DNA of 64,000 bases from Ktedonospora formicarum. Its GTDB lineage: Bacteria; Chloroflexota; Ktedonobacteria; Ktedonobacterales; Ktedonobacteraceae. Position 1 is the first letter of the stretch; every line of letters begins with the position of its first letter. Below the pieces are notes generated by a model. It was not told the origin of the DNA, did not search any database, and saw nothing but the letters and a program-made list of their open reading frames with translations. Positions 33,725-42,939 of the stretch are shown piece by piece. A program made the translations under genes and the position numbers. The stretch lies in NCBI RefSeq assembly GCF_016587355.1, contig NZ_BNJF01000002.1:1178001-1242000 (forward strand). The letters are read 5' to 3'.

Positions 33725-35894
33725 AAGGGTGCGCCTGATTAACGCTCAGGAGCCTTCTTCATCTCCCAAAACTTCGCGAAGAACAGAGGGTGCGTTGATT
33801 CCGCGACGCCCCATGAATTCCGTGAAGCCCTTGAGTGCAGAAAAGCCTCTGACCATCAGAAGGGGGGACTTCAAGCTGCATATGACGCAGGTGTCTTGCG
33901 GTAGGGCACAGTTTAGCAAACGACGAGAGGACGAGCCAGATGTGGCTGGTAGGGCGGTTGATAGCATGCATATGGTACTAGATGAGAAGACAAAGTGGAT
34001 TGAGAGCAATATCCGAATGCATATCAAAAGATTTTTATACCGTTCGGGCCAAACACGAAGCTCAATGAGTCAGAGAACTACGCCTTTGGTGATATTGTTT
34101 GTCATTCTCAGCCTTCTTTCGAGTTTTGTCTTTACCTCAAGCGCCTGGTTTCCCCATCACGATAGCAAAGATCTGGCCGGGTTGGATGGATGGGTGAATG
34201 ATGGCGAGGTGACAACTCCAGCCTTCGTATTTTCCCAAACTGCAACGCGGAAGCTCGCGGTTTCTTCTTTTTTTGCCAATTATTATCAGAGCCATAGTGG
34301 CCAAACTAGCCTGGGTGCTCCCTTAACCGTCGCGTATCCAGTAGAGCATGGATGGATACAGTTTTTTAGTTCAGGCGCTTTGCTTCTTCCAATCGAGAAG
34401 CAAAACTACAAGTCTAGCTCTAAAGATATATTAGCGGGCCTGGTTACTAATGGCGTGAATGATCCTGAAACTGGTATTGTGCGCTTGCCTTTGCTACAAG
34501 CACTCTTGACAGCAGGCAGCCAGATAGAGATTGGAGGCAAAGGAAGCTCCCTGACCTATGTTGATATTCGCAAGGCAGCTCACCCCGCTCTATTGGTAAC
34601 AGCGGCTTCTACAACTTCTAGTGAAAGCGTCTTTGTGAAGACGAGTACACGTGCGGGTAAAGACGTTGGACATCGGATTCCGCAGGCATTCTGGCAATAT
34701 ATTATCCGCACCGATATCTCACCTGATGGTTGGAAGGTTGACTTTGGCGACCCACGCACTGAAGTTCTTCCCTTTATCGCTAAAATAAATGGTAAGCTTC
34801 ACCATTTGCAAGTTCAGGTATTTGGACGCGATGGGCTTGTTCTGGATCAGGATGCGCAGAATGCACAGGGGCTGCCAGCTATTCGGCGTTTATCAACCGG
34901 GTTGGATTACCTGAATACGCTGGGAATGCCAGCAGTTTCCATTCGTGCTCAGCAGCGCGTGTGGGCATCGAGTGCTTCTGAGCTTCTCGATGTTCCTGAG
35001 CGTGGCAAAGCAGTAGTGCATGTAGGAAAAAACTTTCCTCTTTTATTGCAGGGAGAAACGAATTGGAATGATGGGATGCTATGGTATCGTGTGCGGTGGG
35101 ATGCTCCCAATCGTAGTGGGACAGGATGGATACCTGCTAACGTAGTAAGCTTCTCAGGATCCAGCAATATGCGCAGTGAGGCATCGCTTGATGTGCTCTC
35201 GTCAGAGTTAGCCAGTTATGTTACCAGTCGTGGAAACAATGTCGGCGTTTCAGTTTATGATGTTACACGTCACTTCAGTTACTCATATAATAGCGACCTG
35301 CCGTTTACGATGGCAAGTTCGATGAAGATCCCAATCATGCTCGCCTTTTTTGATATGCTTGAGAGCCAGGGGCGAGGACCTGACGATGGAGAAATGCAAC
35401 TCTTGACGACGATGATTGAGAATTCTGATAATGATGCCGCCTCCGCGCTCTATTATGATGAACTTGGTGGTGCCCCCGCGCTCATGAGTTACCTCCAAAA
35501 GATTCATGTGGGTGGGTTGACCCCCGATCCTGAGTCATGGGGATATAGCGCGATTACCCCACAGTCAATGGTAGATATGCTCACTTTGCTCCATCAAGGG
35601 AAAATCTTGAATGCTCAGGATCGCCAGATTGCTTTGGATCTTATGCGGCACGTGGAGGAGGATCAGCAGATAGGAGTTGGGGATACCGCGCCGATAGGGG
35701 CGCTTGTCTCATTGAAGGATGGCTGGGTTGTGGGCCCCGATGGTTTATGGGTCATGAATTCTTCGGGCATAGTAACCAGAGGCAAAGTAACCTATGTTGT
35801 TGCTGTCTACTCGCAGAGCCAGAATGCCCTTGAAGATGGACAAGATATCGTCCGCCATGTTTGTAAAAGTATCGCTTCAGCCCTCATAGTATGA
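33687..35894 (+). CDS. Membrane-anchored serine beta-lactamase/transpeptidase-like protein with SH3-like domain
   Basis: The start is uncertain: the frame opens with a TTG at 33687 and has ATGs at 33714, 33813, 33882, 33966 and 34065, none with a good ribosome site. The region before 34065 is basic and low in recognisable structure, so the protein may begin near the transmembrane helix (TPLVILFVILSLLSSFVF). Outside are an uncharacterised domain, an SH3-like segment (about 424-490 in the long form, ending GTGWIPANVVSF) and a class A beta-lactamase-like domain. That domain has Ser544-x-x-Lys547 (SSMK), Ser580-Asp581-Asn582 (SDN) and KDG at 677-679 in place of KTG. A cell-wall role with the preceding gene is inferred; true beta-lactamase activity is doubtful. 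Confidence 0.75.
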   Translation: MIPPLWLLPMEIRRVRLINAQEPSSSPKTSRRTEGALIPRRPMNSVKPLSAEKPLTIRRGDFKLHMTQVSCGRAQFSKRREDEPDVAGRAVDSMHMVLDEKTKWIESNIRMHIKRFLYRSGQTRSSMSQRTTPLVILFVILSLLSSFVFTSSAWFPHHDSKDLAGLDGWVNDGEVTTPAFVFSQTATRKLAVSSFFANYYQSHSGQTSLGAPLTVAYPVEHGWIQFFSSGALLLPIEKQNYKSSSKDILAGLVTNGVNDPETGIVRLPLLQALLTAGSQIEIGGKGSSLTYVDIRKAAHPALLVTAASTTSSESVFVKTSTRAGKDVGHRIPQAFWQYIIRTDISPDGWKVDFGDPRTEVLPFIAKINGKLHHLQVQVFGRDGLVLDQDAQNAQGLPAIRRLSTGLDYLNTLGMPAVSIRAQQRVWASSASELLDVPERGKAVVHVGKNFPLLLQGETNWNDGMLWYRVRWDAPNRSGTGWIPANVVSFSGSSNMRSEASLDVLSSELASYVTSRGNNVGVSVYDVTRHFSYSYNSDLPFTMASSMKIPIMLAFFDMLESQGRGPDDGEMQLLTTMIENSDNDAASALYYDELGGAPALMSYLQKIHVGGLTPDPESWGYSAITPQSMVDMLTLLHQGKILNAQDRQIALDLMRHVEEDQQIGVGDTAPIGALVSLKDGWVVGPDGLWVMNSSGIVTRGKVTYVVAVYSQSQNALEDGQDIVRHVCKSIASALIV

Positions 35895-36105
35895 GTTGAT
35901 TTGTTTGATAGTGTTTGGTGGCAGCGTGCGTGATAGCAAGCAGGGTGCTCTCTTGTAAGGGAGCGATCTTCAACTGATGAATGCAACACATTTGGTCGCA
36001 AGAAGTTGAAGCCTGCTTGTTATTTTAGTTGATTGTAAGACAATAATAAGAATGGAAGGCTTCTCGGGATCATTCGAAGCCACATACGATATGGAGTAAT
36101 CTGCT

Positions 36106-36615
36106 ATGCCTCAAACAAACTTTATTTATTGCCCACTCTGCGCGACCGCCCTGATTGAGAAAGAGATACATCAAGTACGCCGTTCTTGTTGCCCTGAGTG
36201 CCATTATATTTACTATCCCCAGCCAAATTTGGTAGTCTTGGCGGTAATAGAACATGAGGGGAAATTACTGCTTCTCAAGCGGAATATTGAGCCAGCAAAA
36301 GGCCTATGGAACTTTTGTGGAGGATATATTGAGTTTGGAGAGTCGCCACAGGTGGCGGTTATTCGCGAGGCAAAGGAAGAGGCCAATATCGATATCCAAA
36401 TAGATAAATTGATTGGAATCTATGGTGGAGAGGGTGGTTCTAATATTGTAGCGGCCTTTCAGGCACAGCTTCCCTCTCATCAGCTTCCCAATTTAGCTAT
36501 TCAGCTCGAAGAGGCGAGCGAGCTTGGATTCTTTGCCTGGGAAGAACTTCCAACACTCGCGTTTCCCGTCCACTATGAGATCTTGCGCGATTGGAAAGCT
36601 CAGCAGCACGCCTGA
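36106..36615 (+). CDS. NUDIX hydrolase with N-terminal zinc ribbon
   Basis: This 169-residue protein has a zinc ribbon at its N-terminus (CPLC at 9-12 and CPEC at 29-32), as in NudC-type proteins. A Nudix box follows at about 78-100: GGYIEFGESPQVAVIREAKE continuing EEANI, which keeps the metal-binding REXXEE core but has Ala-Asn where Gly is usual. NUDIX enzymes cleave nucleoside diphosphates linked to another group, such as NADH or ADP-ribose. The product is short for a NAD pyrophosphatase, so its substrate is open. It stands alone; the 211 bases before it contain nothing notable. Confidence 0.9.
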   Translation: MPQTNFIYCPLCATALIEKEIHQVRRSCCPECHYIYYPQPNLVVLAVIEHEGKLLLLKRNIEPAKGLWNFCGGYIEFGESPQVAVIREAKEEANIDIQIDKLIGIYGGEGGSNIVAAFQAQLPSHQLPNLAIQLEEASELGFFAWEELPTLAFPVHYEILRDWKAQQHA

Positions 36616-36666
36616 GATCGCGTATTGATCTAGGTAGATTCTGTGCTATGAACAACATCAAATAGC

Positions 36667-37206
36667 CTATCCCTGAAGCATTTTTTGTAGCTGGAGGACA
36701 GTATTCCAGTTGCGACCAGTGCCATAAGTGTTCAAACGCTTTTCGATCAATGGGAGTGTGAGCTTAGAGCGTCCAATGCCGTTGGGATAATAGATATAGA
36801 GTTCACGTTCTACAAGTTCGAACTCTTCGGGACCATTATAAGTCTGGCGCAAGTTTGCAAGTGCTTCCCCGGTAGGCTGTTCCGCCAGGAAGAGTACGAT
36901 AAGCCAATTAGGGGTGCTGGCCGCCTTTTCTACAAAGGGATTGTGAGCAATTGTGGTTTCGAGCTCGGCTGCTGTGCGTAACACTGCCCTGGCTTGAAAG
37001 CCGAACCTTGAAGCAAAAGCCTCCTCAATCATTGCGGGAAGCTGACTCGCGCTTGTCTCATTGTCGGTGAAGACGACATTCCCGCTGCGTATATAGGTGG
37101 CAATATCGCTCTGGCCCAGGTTTTTGTGCAGGGCTTTGAGTTCGTCCATGCGCACCTGCGTTCCGCTGACATTGATGCCTCGAAAGAGTGTTACAAACCT
37201 TGCCAT
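36667..37206 (-). CDS. DUF1697 family protein
   Basis: The 179-residue protein fits DUF1697 throughout: MARFVTLFRGINVSGTQVRM at the N-terminus, YIRSGNVVFTDNE, and near the end GRSKLTLPLIEKRLNTYGTG followed by RNWNTV. The family is cytosolic and its biochemical role is unknown. Length and motifs are normal. GGAGG-type sequence precedes the ATG (GGAGGCTCACAC). A strong hairpin lies about 90 bases upstream, so it is an independent transcript. Confidence 0.9.
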   Translation of the reverse strand: MARFVTLFRGINVSGTQVRMDELKALHKNLGQSDIATYIRSGNVVFTDNETSASQLPAMIEEAFASRFGFQARAVLRTAAELETTIAHNPFVEKAASTPNWLIVLFLAEQPTGEALANLRQTYNGPEEFELVERELYIYYPNGIGRSKLTLPLIEKRLNTYGTGRNWNTVLQLQKMLQG

Positions 37207-37298
37207 GTGTGAGCCTCCTTGTTACTATTTCTTCTGCCTATTATATCAGGCTTGTGCTCGTTCAGTTTCCTATCCTGATGGTAGCTTCCAGAAGAATG

Positions 37299-37347
37299 AA
37301 GAAGGAGTTGACTGGCTCGACCTTTTAGCGTCAGTCAACTCCTTCTT
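37299..37347. terminator. Terminator or palindrome between two minus-strand genes
   Basis: AAGAAGGAGTTGACTG (37299-37314) pairs perfectly with CAGTCAACTCCTTCTT (37332-37347). It lies 64 bases downstream of the exporter stop on the minus strand and would end that transcript. Confidence 0.7.
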
Positions 37348-37410
37348 ATCTGGTGGTGTAATCAGCTCTGCGCCTTTGTAATGTGATCAAGGTTGCTGAC
37401 ACCAAAGGGC

Positions 37411-38682
37411 TTACTGTACCTGAGCGCGGTCCTGAAGGGGACGGCAGAGGACAACGAATGTGAGCAGAGACAAAATGCCGAATCCGGCTATACCCAGGGC
37501 CATCGGGAGTGCGCTCTCTGTGCCACCGAGTCCAATCAAGGGCGCGGCTACAGGCCCGATAACGAGTTGTAATACCCCGAGGAGCGCCGAGGCACTCCCT
37601 GCTGTACGCGTGGTCGCGAGAGCCAGCGCCGCGGAGTTTGGCATGATCAACCCAATACTGGATACCAGTATAAAGAGGGATGGCAGAACGCCGAAAAGAC
37701 CAATCCCGCTAATCACTACTATGAGTAACGCAATACCACCTAGCGCGATACCTCCAAGCCCCCAGTTCAGTAAGGTGCGTGATGAAATGCGACCGACAAG
37801 CTTACCGTTGATCTGCCCCACAATGACAATGCCAAGCGCGTTGATGCCGAACAGAAGACCAAAGACCTGTGGCGACAGGTGATAGATGTTTTGCAAGATG
37901 AACGGTGAAACTGAAATGTAGGTGATGCAGGCAGCGAAGGCGAAGCCTGCTGAGAGCGCGTACCCCACAAAGCGACCATCTCTGAGTAAATCACGAAATG
38001 CTCCAAATGTGGTGGCGATGCCCCCACTCTGCCTGCTGGTCGCTGGCAATGTCTCGCCGAGCCCGAAGAAGGAGGCTAGCAATAGAGCAACTCCGAAGAG
38101 GGCCAGAGTAATGAAGACCCCATGCCAGGAGGTAAAGCGTAGCAATTGGCTCCCGATGATGGGTGCGACAATGGGGGCGACCCCATTGACTAACATCAGC
38201 AACGAGAGGAAGCGAGCCATGGCGTTACCTGCGTACATATCACGTGCCATAGCCATAGAAATCACAATTCCCGTCGCGCCAGACATCCCCTGAATAAAGC
38301 GCAGGGCGACCAGGACTGGAATATTTGGCGCTACAATGCAGAGCAGCGATGAAAGGATAAAGGCAACGATGCCAACGATCAAAGGGCGCTTGCGTCCGAG
38401 CGCATCACTTACCGGGCCCGAGAGTACCTGCCCCAGAGCCAGCCCAAGAATGCCTGCGCTCAGGGTAAGCTGTGTCTGTGACATCGTGGCGTGTAGGTCA
38501 TGGCTCAGGGCAGGTAGCGAAGGTAAGTACATGTCCGTTGAGAGCGGCCCAAACGCGCTCAGGGAGCCTAGAATGAGTACATGACGTACCCGAATTGGGG
38601 TTTCACGTTCGAGTATCTCTGCACTCTTTTCGGAAAAGTTTAAGGCTGTTTCGGGATTTACAGCTAAATTATCCTTGGACAT
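37411..38682 (-). CDS. Bcr/CflA-family drug-resistance MFS exporter
   Basis: The 423-residue protein has 12 predicted helices and Bcr/CflA signatures: LGSLSAFGPLSTDMYLPSLP in helix 1, GPVSDALGRKRPLI between helices 2 and 3, and the antiporter-like IQGMSGATGIVISMAMARD in helix 5. It is an inner-membrane proton-driven exporter, probably of drugs such as bicyclomycin-like or chloramphenicol-like compounds. A roughly 30-residue hydrophilic N-terminus precedes helix 1. It is on the same strand as the PPOX-family gene 74 bases upstream and might be cotranscribed with it. Confidence 0.9.
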   Translation of the reverse strand: MSKDNLAVNPETALNFSEKSAEILERETPIRVRHVLILGSLSAFGPLSTDMYLPSLPALSHDLHATMSQTQLTLSAGILGLALGQVLSGPVSDALGRKRPLIVGIVAFILSSLLCIVAPNIPVLVALRFIQGMSGATGIVISMAMARDMYAGNAMARFLSLLMLVNGVAPIVAPIIGSQLLRFTSWHGVFITLALFGVALLLASFFGLGETLPATSRQSGGIATTFGAFRDLLRDGRFVGYALSAGFAFAACITYISVSPFILQNIYHLSPQVFGLLFGINALGIVIVGQINGKLVGRISSRTLLNWGLGGIALGGIALLIVVISGIGLFGVLPSLFILVSSIGLIMPNSAALALATTRTAGSASALLGVLQLVIGPVAAPLIGLGGTESALPMALGIAGFGILSLLTFVVLCRPLQDRAQVQ

Positions 38683-38756
38683 AAATCATTCCCTCAATAT
38701 GATGATAGGCCAACATGATATCTGTTTTATAGGTAGTCTTGATGGAAAAGGCTAGT

Positions 38757-39170
38757 TTACTTCTCGCTATTTGTGGGAGGGAAGGCAAAGACGCGCTCAG
38801 GTTTCACATAGATGACGACTCTCTCCTCGCCTGGCTGTATATCGGCGGACGCGTCCCGGTTGAAGTACTTTTGCGATATTCGATGGAGAACCTGATAGTC
38901 AACATCATCTTCAATGCGATCCACGACGCCACGAATTTCTATAGAGCTAAAGTTATCGGTAGGATTGATGAGCGAGAGCGCGATGCGCGGCTCCCGCTTG
39001 AGATTACGATGCTTCTGGCGAATCTTGTTCATCCCAAAGTAGAGATATGTGCCGTCCCAGCCAAAGAGCACTGGACTGACCTGTGGCTCTCCCTTTGGTC
39101 CAATGGTTGCTACATGCGCGAACGCCTTCGATTGGAGTATATTTTGCGTCTGTTCTGAAATGATCAACAT
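38757..39170 (-). CDS. PPOX-class (pyridoxamine 5'-phosphate oxidase-like) F420/flavin protein
   Basis: From the ATG at 39170 (AAGGA 12 bases upstream) this 137-residue protein is a split-barrel flavin- or F420-binding protein. The pattern FAHVATIGPKGEPQVSPVLFGWDG, YFGMNKIRQKHRNLKREPRI and GVVDRIEDD is that of the F420-dependent Rv1155/PPOX group. Such proteins reduce or bind small molecules, and many have no known substrate. It is divergent from a LysR regulator whose promoter lies in the shared gap, which suggests the regulator may control it and the downstream exporter. Confidence 0.85.
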   Translation of the reverse strand: MLIISEQTQNILQSKAFAHVATIGPKGEPQVSPVLFGWDGTYLYFGMNKIRQKHRNLKREPRIALSLINPTDNFSSIEIRGVVDRIEDDVDYQVLHRISQKYFNRDASADIQPGEERVVIYVKPERVFAFPPTNSEK

Positions 39171-39296
39171 AGTAAGTATGATTCCTTTTTCGTAGTGTAT
39201 TATCTTAGAATCCTCGCCGTAGGCGGTGAGAATGGAAGGGTACGTCTTAGAGATGGAGGTCTCCATAGGGAATCTTCTAGAACCTCATCTCCTTGC

Positions 39297-39326
39297 TTGT
39301 CATGAGTATAGCTTACCTGCTACAAT
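39297..39326 (+). promoter_or_regulatory. Promoter of the LysR gene
   Basis: TTGTCA (39297-39302) and TACAAT (39321-39326) are 18 bases apart, 44 bases before the LysR ATG. Confidence 0.6.
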
Positions 39327-39369
39327 GAATGCAAATCATGTTTGTCATCATCTTATGAAAGAGATTCAT

Positions 39370-40287
39370 ATGAACTTGTCACAGCTTCAAAGCTTCATCG
39401 CTCTGGCAGAAACGGGAAGTTTCACGGAGGCCGCCTACGCCATCGATTTAACGCAATCGGCGGTCAGCCACGCCCTCTCAGCCCTTGAGAAGGAGCTGGG
39501 AGTAACGCTCATTGAGCGCAACCGTAAGGGAGTTGTCGCATTGACTGCTACGGGGCAAAGGATCATCCCTCATGCTCGCGCGCTATTGGCCTCTGCCTCC
39601 GCTATTGAGCAGGAGGCGCGTGTTGAGCGGGGTCTGGCAATGGGTAAATTGCGCCTGGGGAGTATGCTATCTATCATCTCTCCCAATCTGCTTGCGAGCG
39701 TGATGACCAGATTTCAGCAGCGCTATCCAGATATGGAGGTAGTGCTCTTTGAGGGCGCGATGCATGAGGTAGGTGATTGGATTGAGAAGAGTGTAATCGA
39801 TGTTGGCTTTGTGCTGCTCCCACCTGAGGAGGGACGTGAGCATACGCTGATCATGAGCGACGAACTATGTGTACTTGTTCCAGAGAAGCATCGATTTTCG
39901 AAGCAAGATTTCGTGACCGGGAGCGACTTGCGTGAGGAGGGTCTGATCATCGAGAAGTCGCAGTGCGCGCTTCAGCTTATGAAAATGGCGGGCACCGATT
40001 TAGGCAGGCATCTGCCTCATGTGCGCTATCAGGCTAGCGATAGCGCGACGATTCTGGCGATGGTTCGTGAGGGTCTTGGCGTTACACTTATGCCTCGTAT
40101 GATGCTTCCAGAGAGGCTTGATGGCATGTCTGCGCTCTCGCTTGATCCGCCCCAGTATCTTCAGATTGGCCTCTCTGTCAGATCACGAAAGACAATCTCG
40201 CCAGGCGCAAACCTCTTTATCCAGACCGCGCTCGACTGGATGCGTGAGCAGGAAGCTAATGGTTCTCGCTATGCTCAATCCGCGTAA
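39370..40287 (+). CDS. LysR-family transcriptional regulator
   Basis: From the ATG at 39370 (GAAAGAGA five bases upstream) the protein has 305 residues. The helix-turn-helix is at about 3-62: FIALAETGSFTEAAYAIDLT, QSAVSHALSALEKELG and LIERNRKGVVALTATG. The C-terminal effector domain has the two-lobed binding-protein form, with KLRLGSMLSIISPNLLA and SATILAMVREGLGVTLMP. A longer frame upstream runs through the promoter and is not coding. It is divergent from the PPOX and exporter genes, its likely targets. Confidence 0.92.
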   Translation: MNLSQLQSFIALAETGSFTEAAYAIDLTQSAVSHALSALEKELGVTLIERNRKGVVALTATGQRIIPHARALLASASAIEQEARVERGLAMGKLRLGSMLSIISPNLLASVMTRFQQRYPDMEVVLFEGAMHEVGDWIEKSVIDVGFVLLPPEEGREHTLIMSDELCVLVPEKHRFSKQDFVTGSDLREEGLIIEKSQCALQLMKMAGTDLGRHLPHVRYQASDSATILAMVREGLGVTLMPRMMLPERLDGMSALSLDPPQYLQIGLSVRSRKTISPGANLFIQTALDWMREQEANGSRYAQSA

Positions 40288-40323
40288 TGTGCTTTAGATG
40301 AAGAAGGGTCAGGAGAGGTCACG

Positions 40324-40809
40324 TTAGGCCAGAGCCGAACGAATTTGCTGGGCTAGCGCTGCCATCTCCTCATCTGAAATAGCAAGCACCCCCCTGGATG
40401 CAGCGTCGATGGCTGCGGTCTGTTGCTGGGCATAGGGAACCCCTGAAGGCAGAGGTACAAGATGCCAATGTACATGGCGATTCCCTTGCTGGCTTCCAAG
40501 GGAAAGTACATAGAGCCTTTCAGTAGGGACGACCTGTCTCAAGGCTTCGGAGATATGGTATATCACACGTTGCAGCGCGAGATATTCTTCCAGGCTAAAA
40601 TCTCCCGTTGCCTGCTCGCGATGCTCGCGCGGAGCCACCAGGGCATAGCCGTATAAAGTGGGATACTTGTTGAGGAAAGCTATAGCGGTCTGGTCCTCAT
40701 AGATTATATGATGTGGATTGTTGCCTGCAATGAGCTCGCAGACAAAGCAAGGGCCTTCCTTCGATCTCTTCTCATACGCTTCAATATCAAATGGTTGGGA
40801 GCGAAACAT
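40324..40809 (-). CDS. HIT family protein
   Basis: The 161-residue protein belongs to the histidine triad nucleotide hydrolase/transferase superfamily. The motif HVHWHLVP near residue 121 gives the H-x-H-x-H catalytic triad, and CFVCELIAGNNPHHIIYED with ALVAPREHREQ are family landmarks of the Fhit/AP4A-hydrolase-like branch. It is expected to act on dinucleoside polyphosphates or nucleotide adducts in the cytoplasm. The alternative frame of MFRSQPFDIEAYEKR at the N-terminus is well formed. It stands alone. Confidence 0.9.
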   Translation of the reverse strand: MFRSQPFDIEAYEKRSKEGPCFVCELIAGNNPHHIIYEDQTAIAFLNKYPTLYGYALVAPREHREQATGDFSLEEYLALQRVIYHISEALRQVVPTERLYVLSLGSQQGNRHVHWHLVPLPSGVPYAQQQTAAIDAASRGVLAISDEEMAALAQQIRSALA

Positions 40810-40943
40810 TATATTCTCCTAGATTCTATCGGATAGAACGCTATCTATAGAAGAATAAGTATAGCAGATTGGGAAGGGAAGATGATTAGATCAGTGCTTC
40901 CCTTCTGGCCCTTACTGTGACTGGTGCCCTTTATGAAGAGAAA

Positions 40944-41792
40944 TTAGCGGAAGTCGTGAACGTGGTCACGGGCCCATTCGCTGTAGGGGTGGGCTGGTGT
41001 TCCAGTGACCTCTTCCACTGTATGTGACATGCGCTCGGGGTGTTCGACGAGGCTACCCCAGGCTTTGATCATGCCATCCACCGTCGCGGGGGGGAAGTAG
41101 GCTAGCATCTGTTGACGTGCCACCTCGGGAGAGGTTTCTTCATAGCGCAGTGGACGTCCAATAGCGTCCCCGATGGCACGAACCTGTTCGGCCTGTGTTA
41201 ACACCTGGGGACCAGTCAAGTCGTATTTTGCTCCATGGTGTTGAGCACTGGTTAGCGCGCGAACAGCGACGGCTGCTACATCTTTCTCATGTATGAGTGA
41301 TCGAGCGGCAGCCGCGAAGGGCCATCTTACGACATCGCCGGAACGGGTCTGCTGTCCCCAGCCGAGGGTATTGGTCGCGAGGCCGCTGATGCGCAAGAAG
41401 GTCCAATCCAGGCCGGAATGCTCAATCTGTTGTTCGATTTCGTTATGAAAATCCGTGATTGGATCGATTTTGATTGTGCGATCTTTGGGGATGCTCATTG
41501 ATGAGAGGTAGACAACGCGGGAAACATGTGGCTTGAATGCTTCTAGCATGGCTGGCGCGAGGCTAGTTGGCAGTCCAGGCCACACCAGAAATACTGCCTC
41601 AACACCTTCGGCACTCTTGACCAGGCTCTTGGTATCTGACAGGTCGCCCTGTGCGATCTCAACTCCATTAGGAAGGCTCGCAGAGGCGGGATTGCGGATC
41701 AGCGCGCGAACTTCTATGCCCTCGTTCAACAATTGCGTTACGACCTCTCGCCCAACGTTGCCGGTTGCCCCGGTTACCAAAACTTTGCTCAT
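40944..41792 (-). CDS. NmrA-like NAD(P)-binding protein (atypical SDR)
   Basis: From the ATG at 41792 (AGAAAGG upstream) this 282-residue protein is an atypical short-chain dehydrogenase of the NmrA/QOR2 kind. The N-terminus KVLVTGATGNVGREVVTQLL is the NAD(P)-binding motif, ALIRNPASA follows strand 2, and EHSGLDWTFLRISGLATNTL is typical. The classical YxxxK pair is not obvious, so it may be a redox sensor or a quinone reductase. It is divergent from the TetR gene at 42163; the shared 370-base region holds a strong operator and promoter, so TetR may control it. Confidence 0.87.
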   Translation of the reverse strand: MSKVLVTGATGNVGREVVTQLLNEGIEVRALIRNPASASLPNGVEIAQGDLSDTKSLVKSAEGVEAVFLVWPGLPTSLAPAMLEAFKPHVSRVVYLSSMSIPKDRTIKIDPITDFHNEIEQQIEHSGLDWTFLRISGLATNTLGWGQQTRSGDVVRWPFAAAARSLIHEKDVAAVAVRALTSAQHHGAKYDLTGPQVLTQAEQVRAIGDAIGRPLRYEETSPEVARQQMLAYFPPATVDGMIKAWGSLVEHPERMSHTVEEVTGTPAHPYSEWARDHVHDFR

Positions 41793-42062
41793 CTCTCTAA
41801 CCTTTCTTGATAGTGGCTCGTGAAGTGATTGAGGCTTCATTTAGAAGCTTATGGATGTTAGATTCTCGTAAGTGTGATTGTGATATTTATGGGCCTTCAA
41901 AGAATGTGAGGTGAGTATAAGCCTGAAGCAACTATTACGCTTCGTCTAAAGGGTCAGCGGCGACCCTGTCCTTTGGGGCAGTTATGAGAGAATGTGAGCG
42001 ATTGGGGAATAGGGTGTATAAAGGAGAGTATTTTGAGATCGTACCATGGAGCCATCATTAAA

Positions 42063-42097
42063 AAGTTCTTGTATCTTGCTCTTCTTGACAAGAACTT
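42063..42097. promoter_or_regulatory. Inverted-repeat operator upstream of the TetR gene
   Basis: AAGTTCTTGT (42063-42072) and ACAAGAACTT (42088-42097) are perfect complements separated by 15 bases. The right arm overlaps the -35 box of the TetR promoter. It is a good candidate for autorepression by TetR, possibly also controlling the divergent NmrA-like gene. Confidence 0.65.
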
Positions 42098-42114
42098 CCA
42101 CAATCGACTATACT
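42085..42114 (+). promoter_or_regulatory. Promoter of the TetR gene
   Basis: TTGACA (42085-42090) and TATACT (42109-42114) are separated by 18 bases. The predicted start is near 42121, 42 bases before the ATG. Confidence 0.75.
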
Positions 42115-42162
42115 CCACGTACGAATAAACCGAGACTCTGTTTGCTAATGGGGGGAGAGAGT

Positions 42163-42876
42163 ATGCCACGTGTTGTTAATGAGGCGGCGTATGAGGCTCG
42201 TCGCAATGCTATCCTGGACGCGGCTGAAAGAGCCGTCATAACCAAGGGATATGAGCAGATGGCGATTGCCGATATTCTGGGTGAGCTGAAAATCTCCTCA
42301 GGGGCGTTTTACCACTACTTTGACTCGAAGCCAGCGTTACTTAAAGCGATGGTTGAGCGTAGAGCGGACAAAGTAGAGCCGCTTATACTCTCCATTGTTC
42401 ATGATCCAGAACTCAAAGCCCTTGATAAGCTACGGCGTAGTTTCGCGGTACTTGATCGAGAAAAGATTGAGCACAAGCAGCTTGTGTTTGCCTTCTTGCG
42501 CGTATGGTATAGCGATGAGAATGCGATTGTGCGTCAGAAACTCTATAGTGCCAGAATCAAACGCATTACTCCCTGGCTGGAGGCGATTATACGGCAAGGG
42601 ATTGAGGAGGGGGTTCTGACAACTGCTTATCCCGACCAGGCTGCCAGAGCAGTCCTCTCCCTCTTCGAAGATATCGGGTTTGCCTCGGCTGAATTGCTCC
42701 TCGGCGAAGAGAGCTCGCCAGAAGATTTGCCGCGTCTGCAACGGCTTGTTGAGGGTTCGGCTGATGCAGTCGAGCGTGTGCTGGGTGCCCCAAAGGGAAG
42801 TATACATGTTGCCTCACGCGAAGAGCTCACTCAGTGGTTGTTTCCTGCCGAAAATCTAGCGGAGAACAATGTTTAG
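42163..42876 (+). CDS. TetR/AcrR-family transcriptional regulator
   Basis: From the ATG at 42163 (GGGGGAGAGAGT directly upstream) the protein has 237 residues. The N-terminal TetR helix-turn-helix is clear: RRNAILDAAERAVITKGYEQ, then MAIADILGELKISSGAFYHY and FDSKPALLKAM. The C-terminal ligand-binding domain is of the larger type (RITPWLEAIIRQGIEEGVLT). A palindrome over its own -35 region points to autorepression. It is convergent with an SDR gene and divergent from an NmrA-like gene, either of which could be a target. The ligand is unknown. Confidence 0.92.
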   Translation: MPRVVNEAAYEARRNAILDAAERAVITKGYEQMAIADILGELKISSGAFYHYFDSKPALLKAMVERRADKVEPLILSIVHDPELKALDKLRRSFAVLDREKIEHKQLVFAFLRVWYSDENAIVRQKLYSARIKRITPWLEAIIRQGIEEGVLTTAYPDQAARAVLSLFEDIGFASAELLLGEESSPEDLPRLQRLVEGSADAVERVLGAPKGSIHVASREELTQWLFPAENLAENNV

Positions 42877-42939
42877 CTTGAGAAGCTAGAGCAGAGCATG
42901 AGATCTGTGCCCTGCTTTGCTGAGGATTGTGAGCGATTT

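Noticed and set aside
33687..34064. The 126-residue N-terminal extension of the beta-lactamase-like protein as a separate domain.
   Set aside because: It is basic and without recognisable structure, has no ribosome site and lies before the transmembrane helix. It may be untranslated; I kept the long form only because no start is clearly better.
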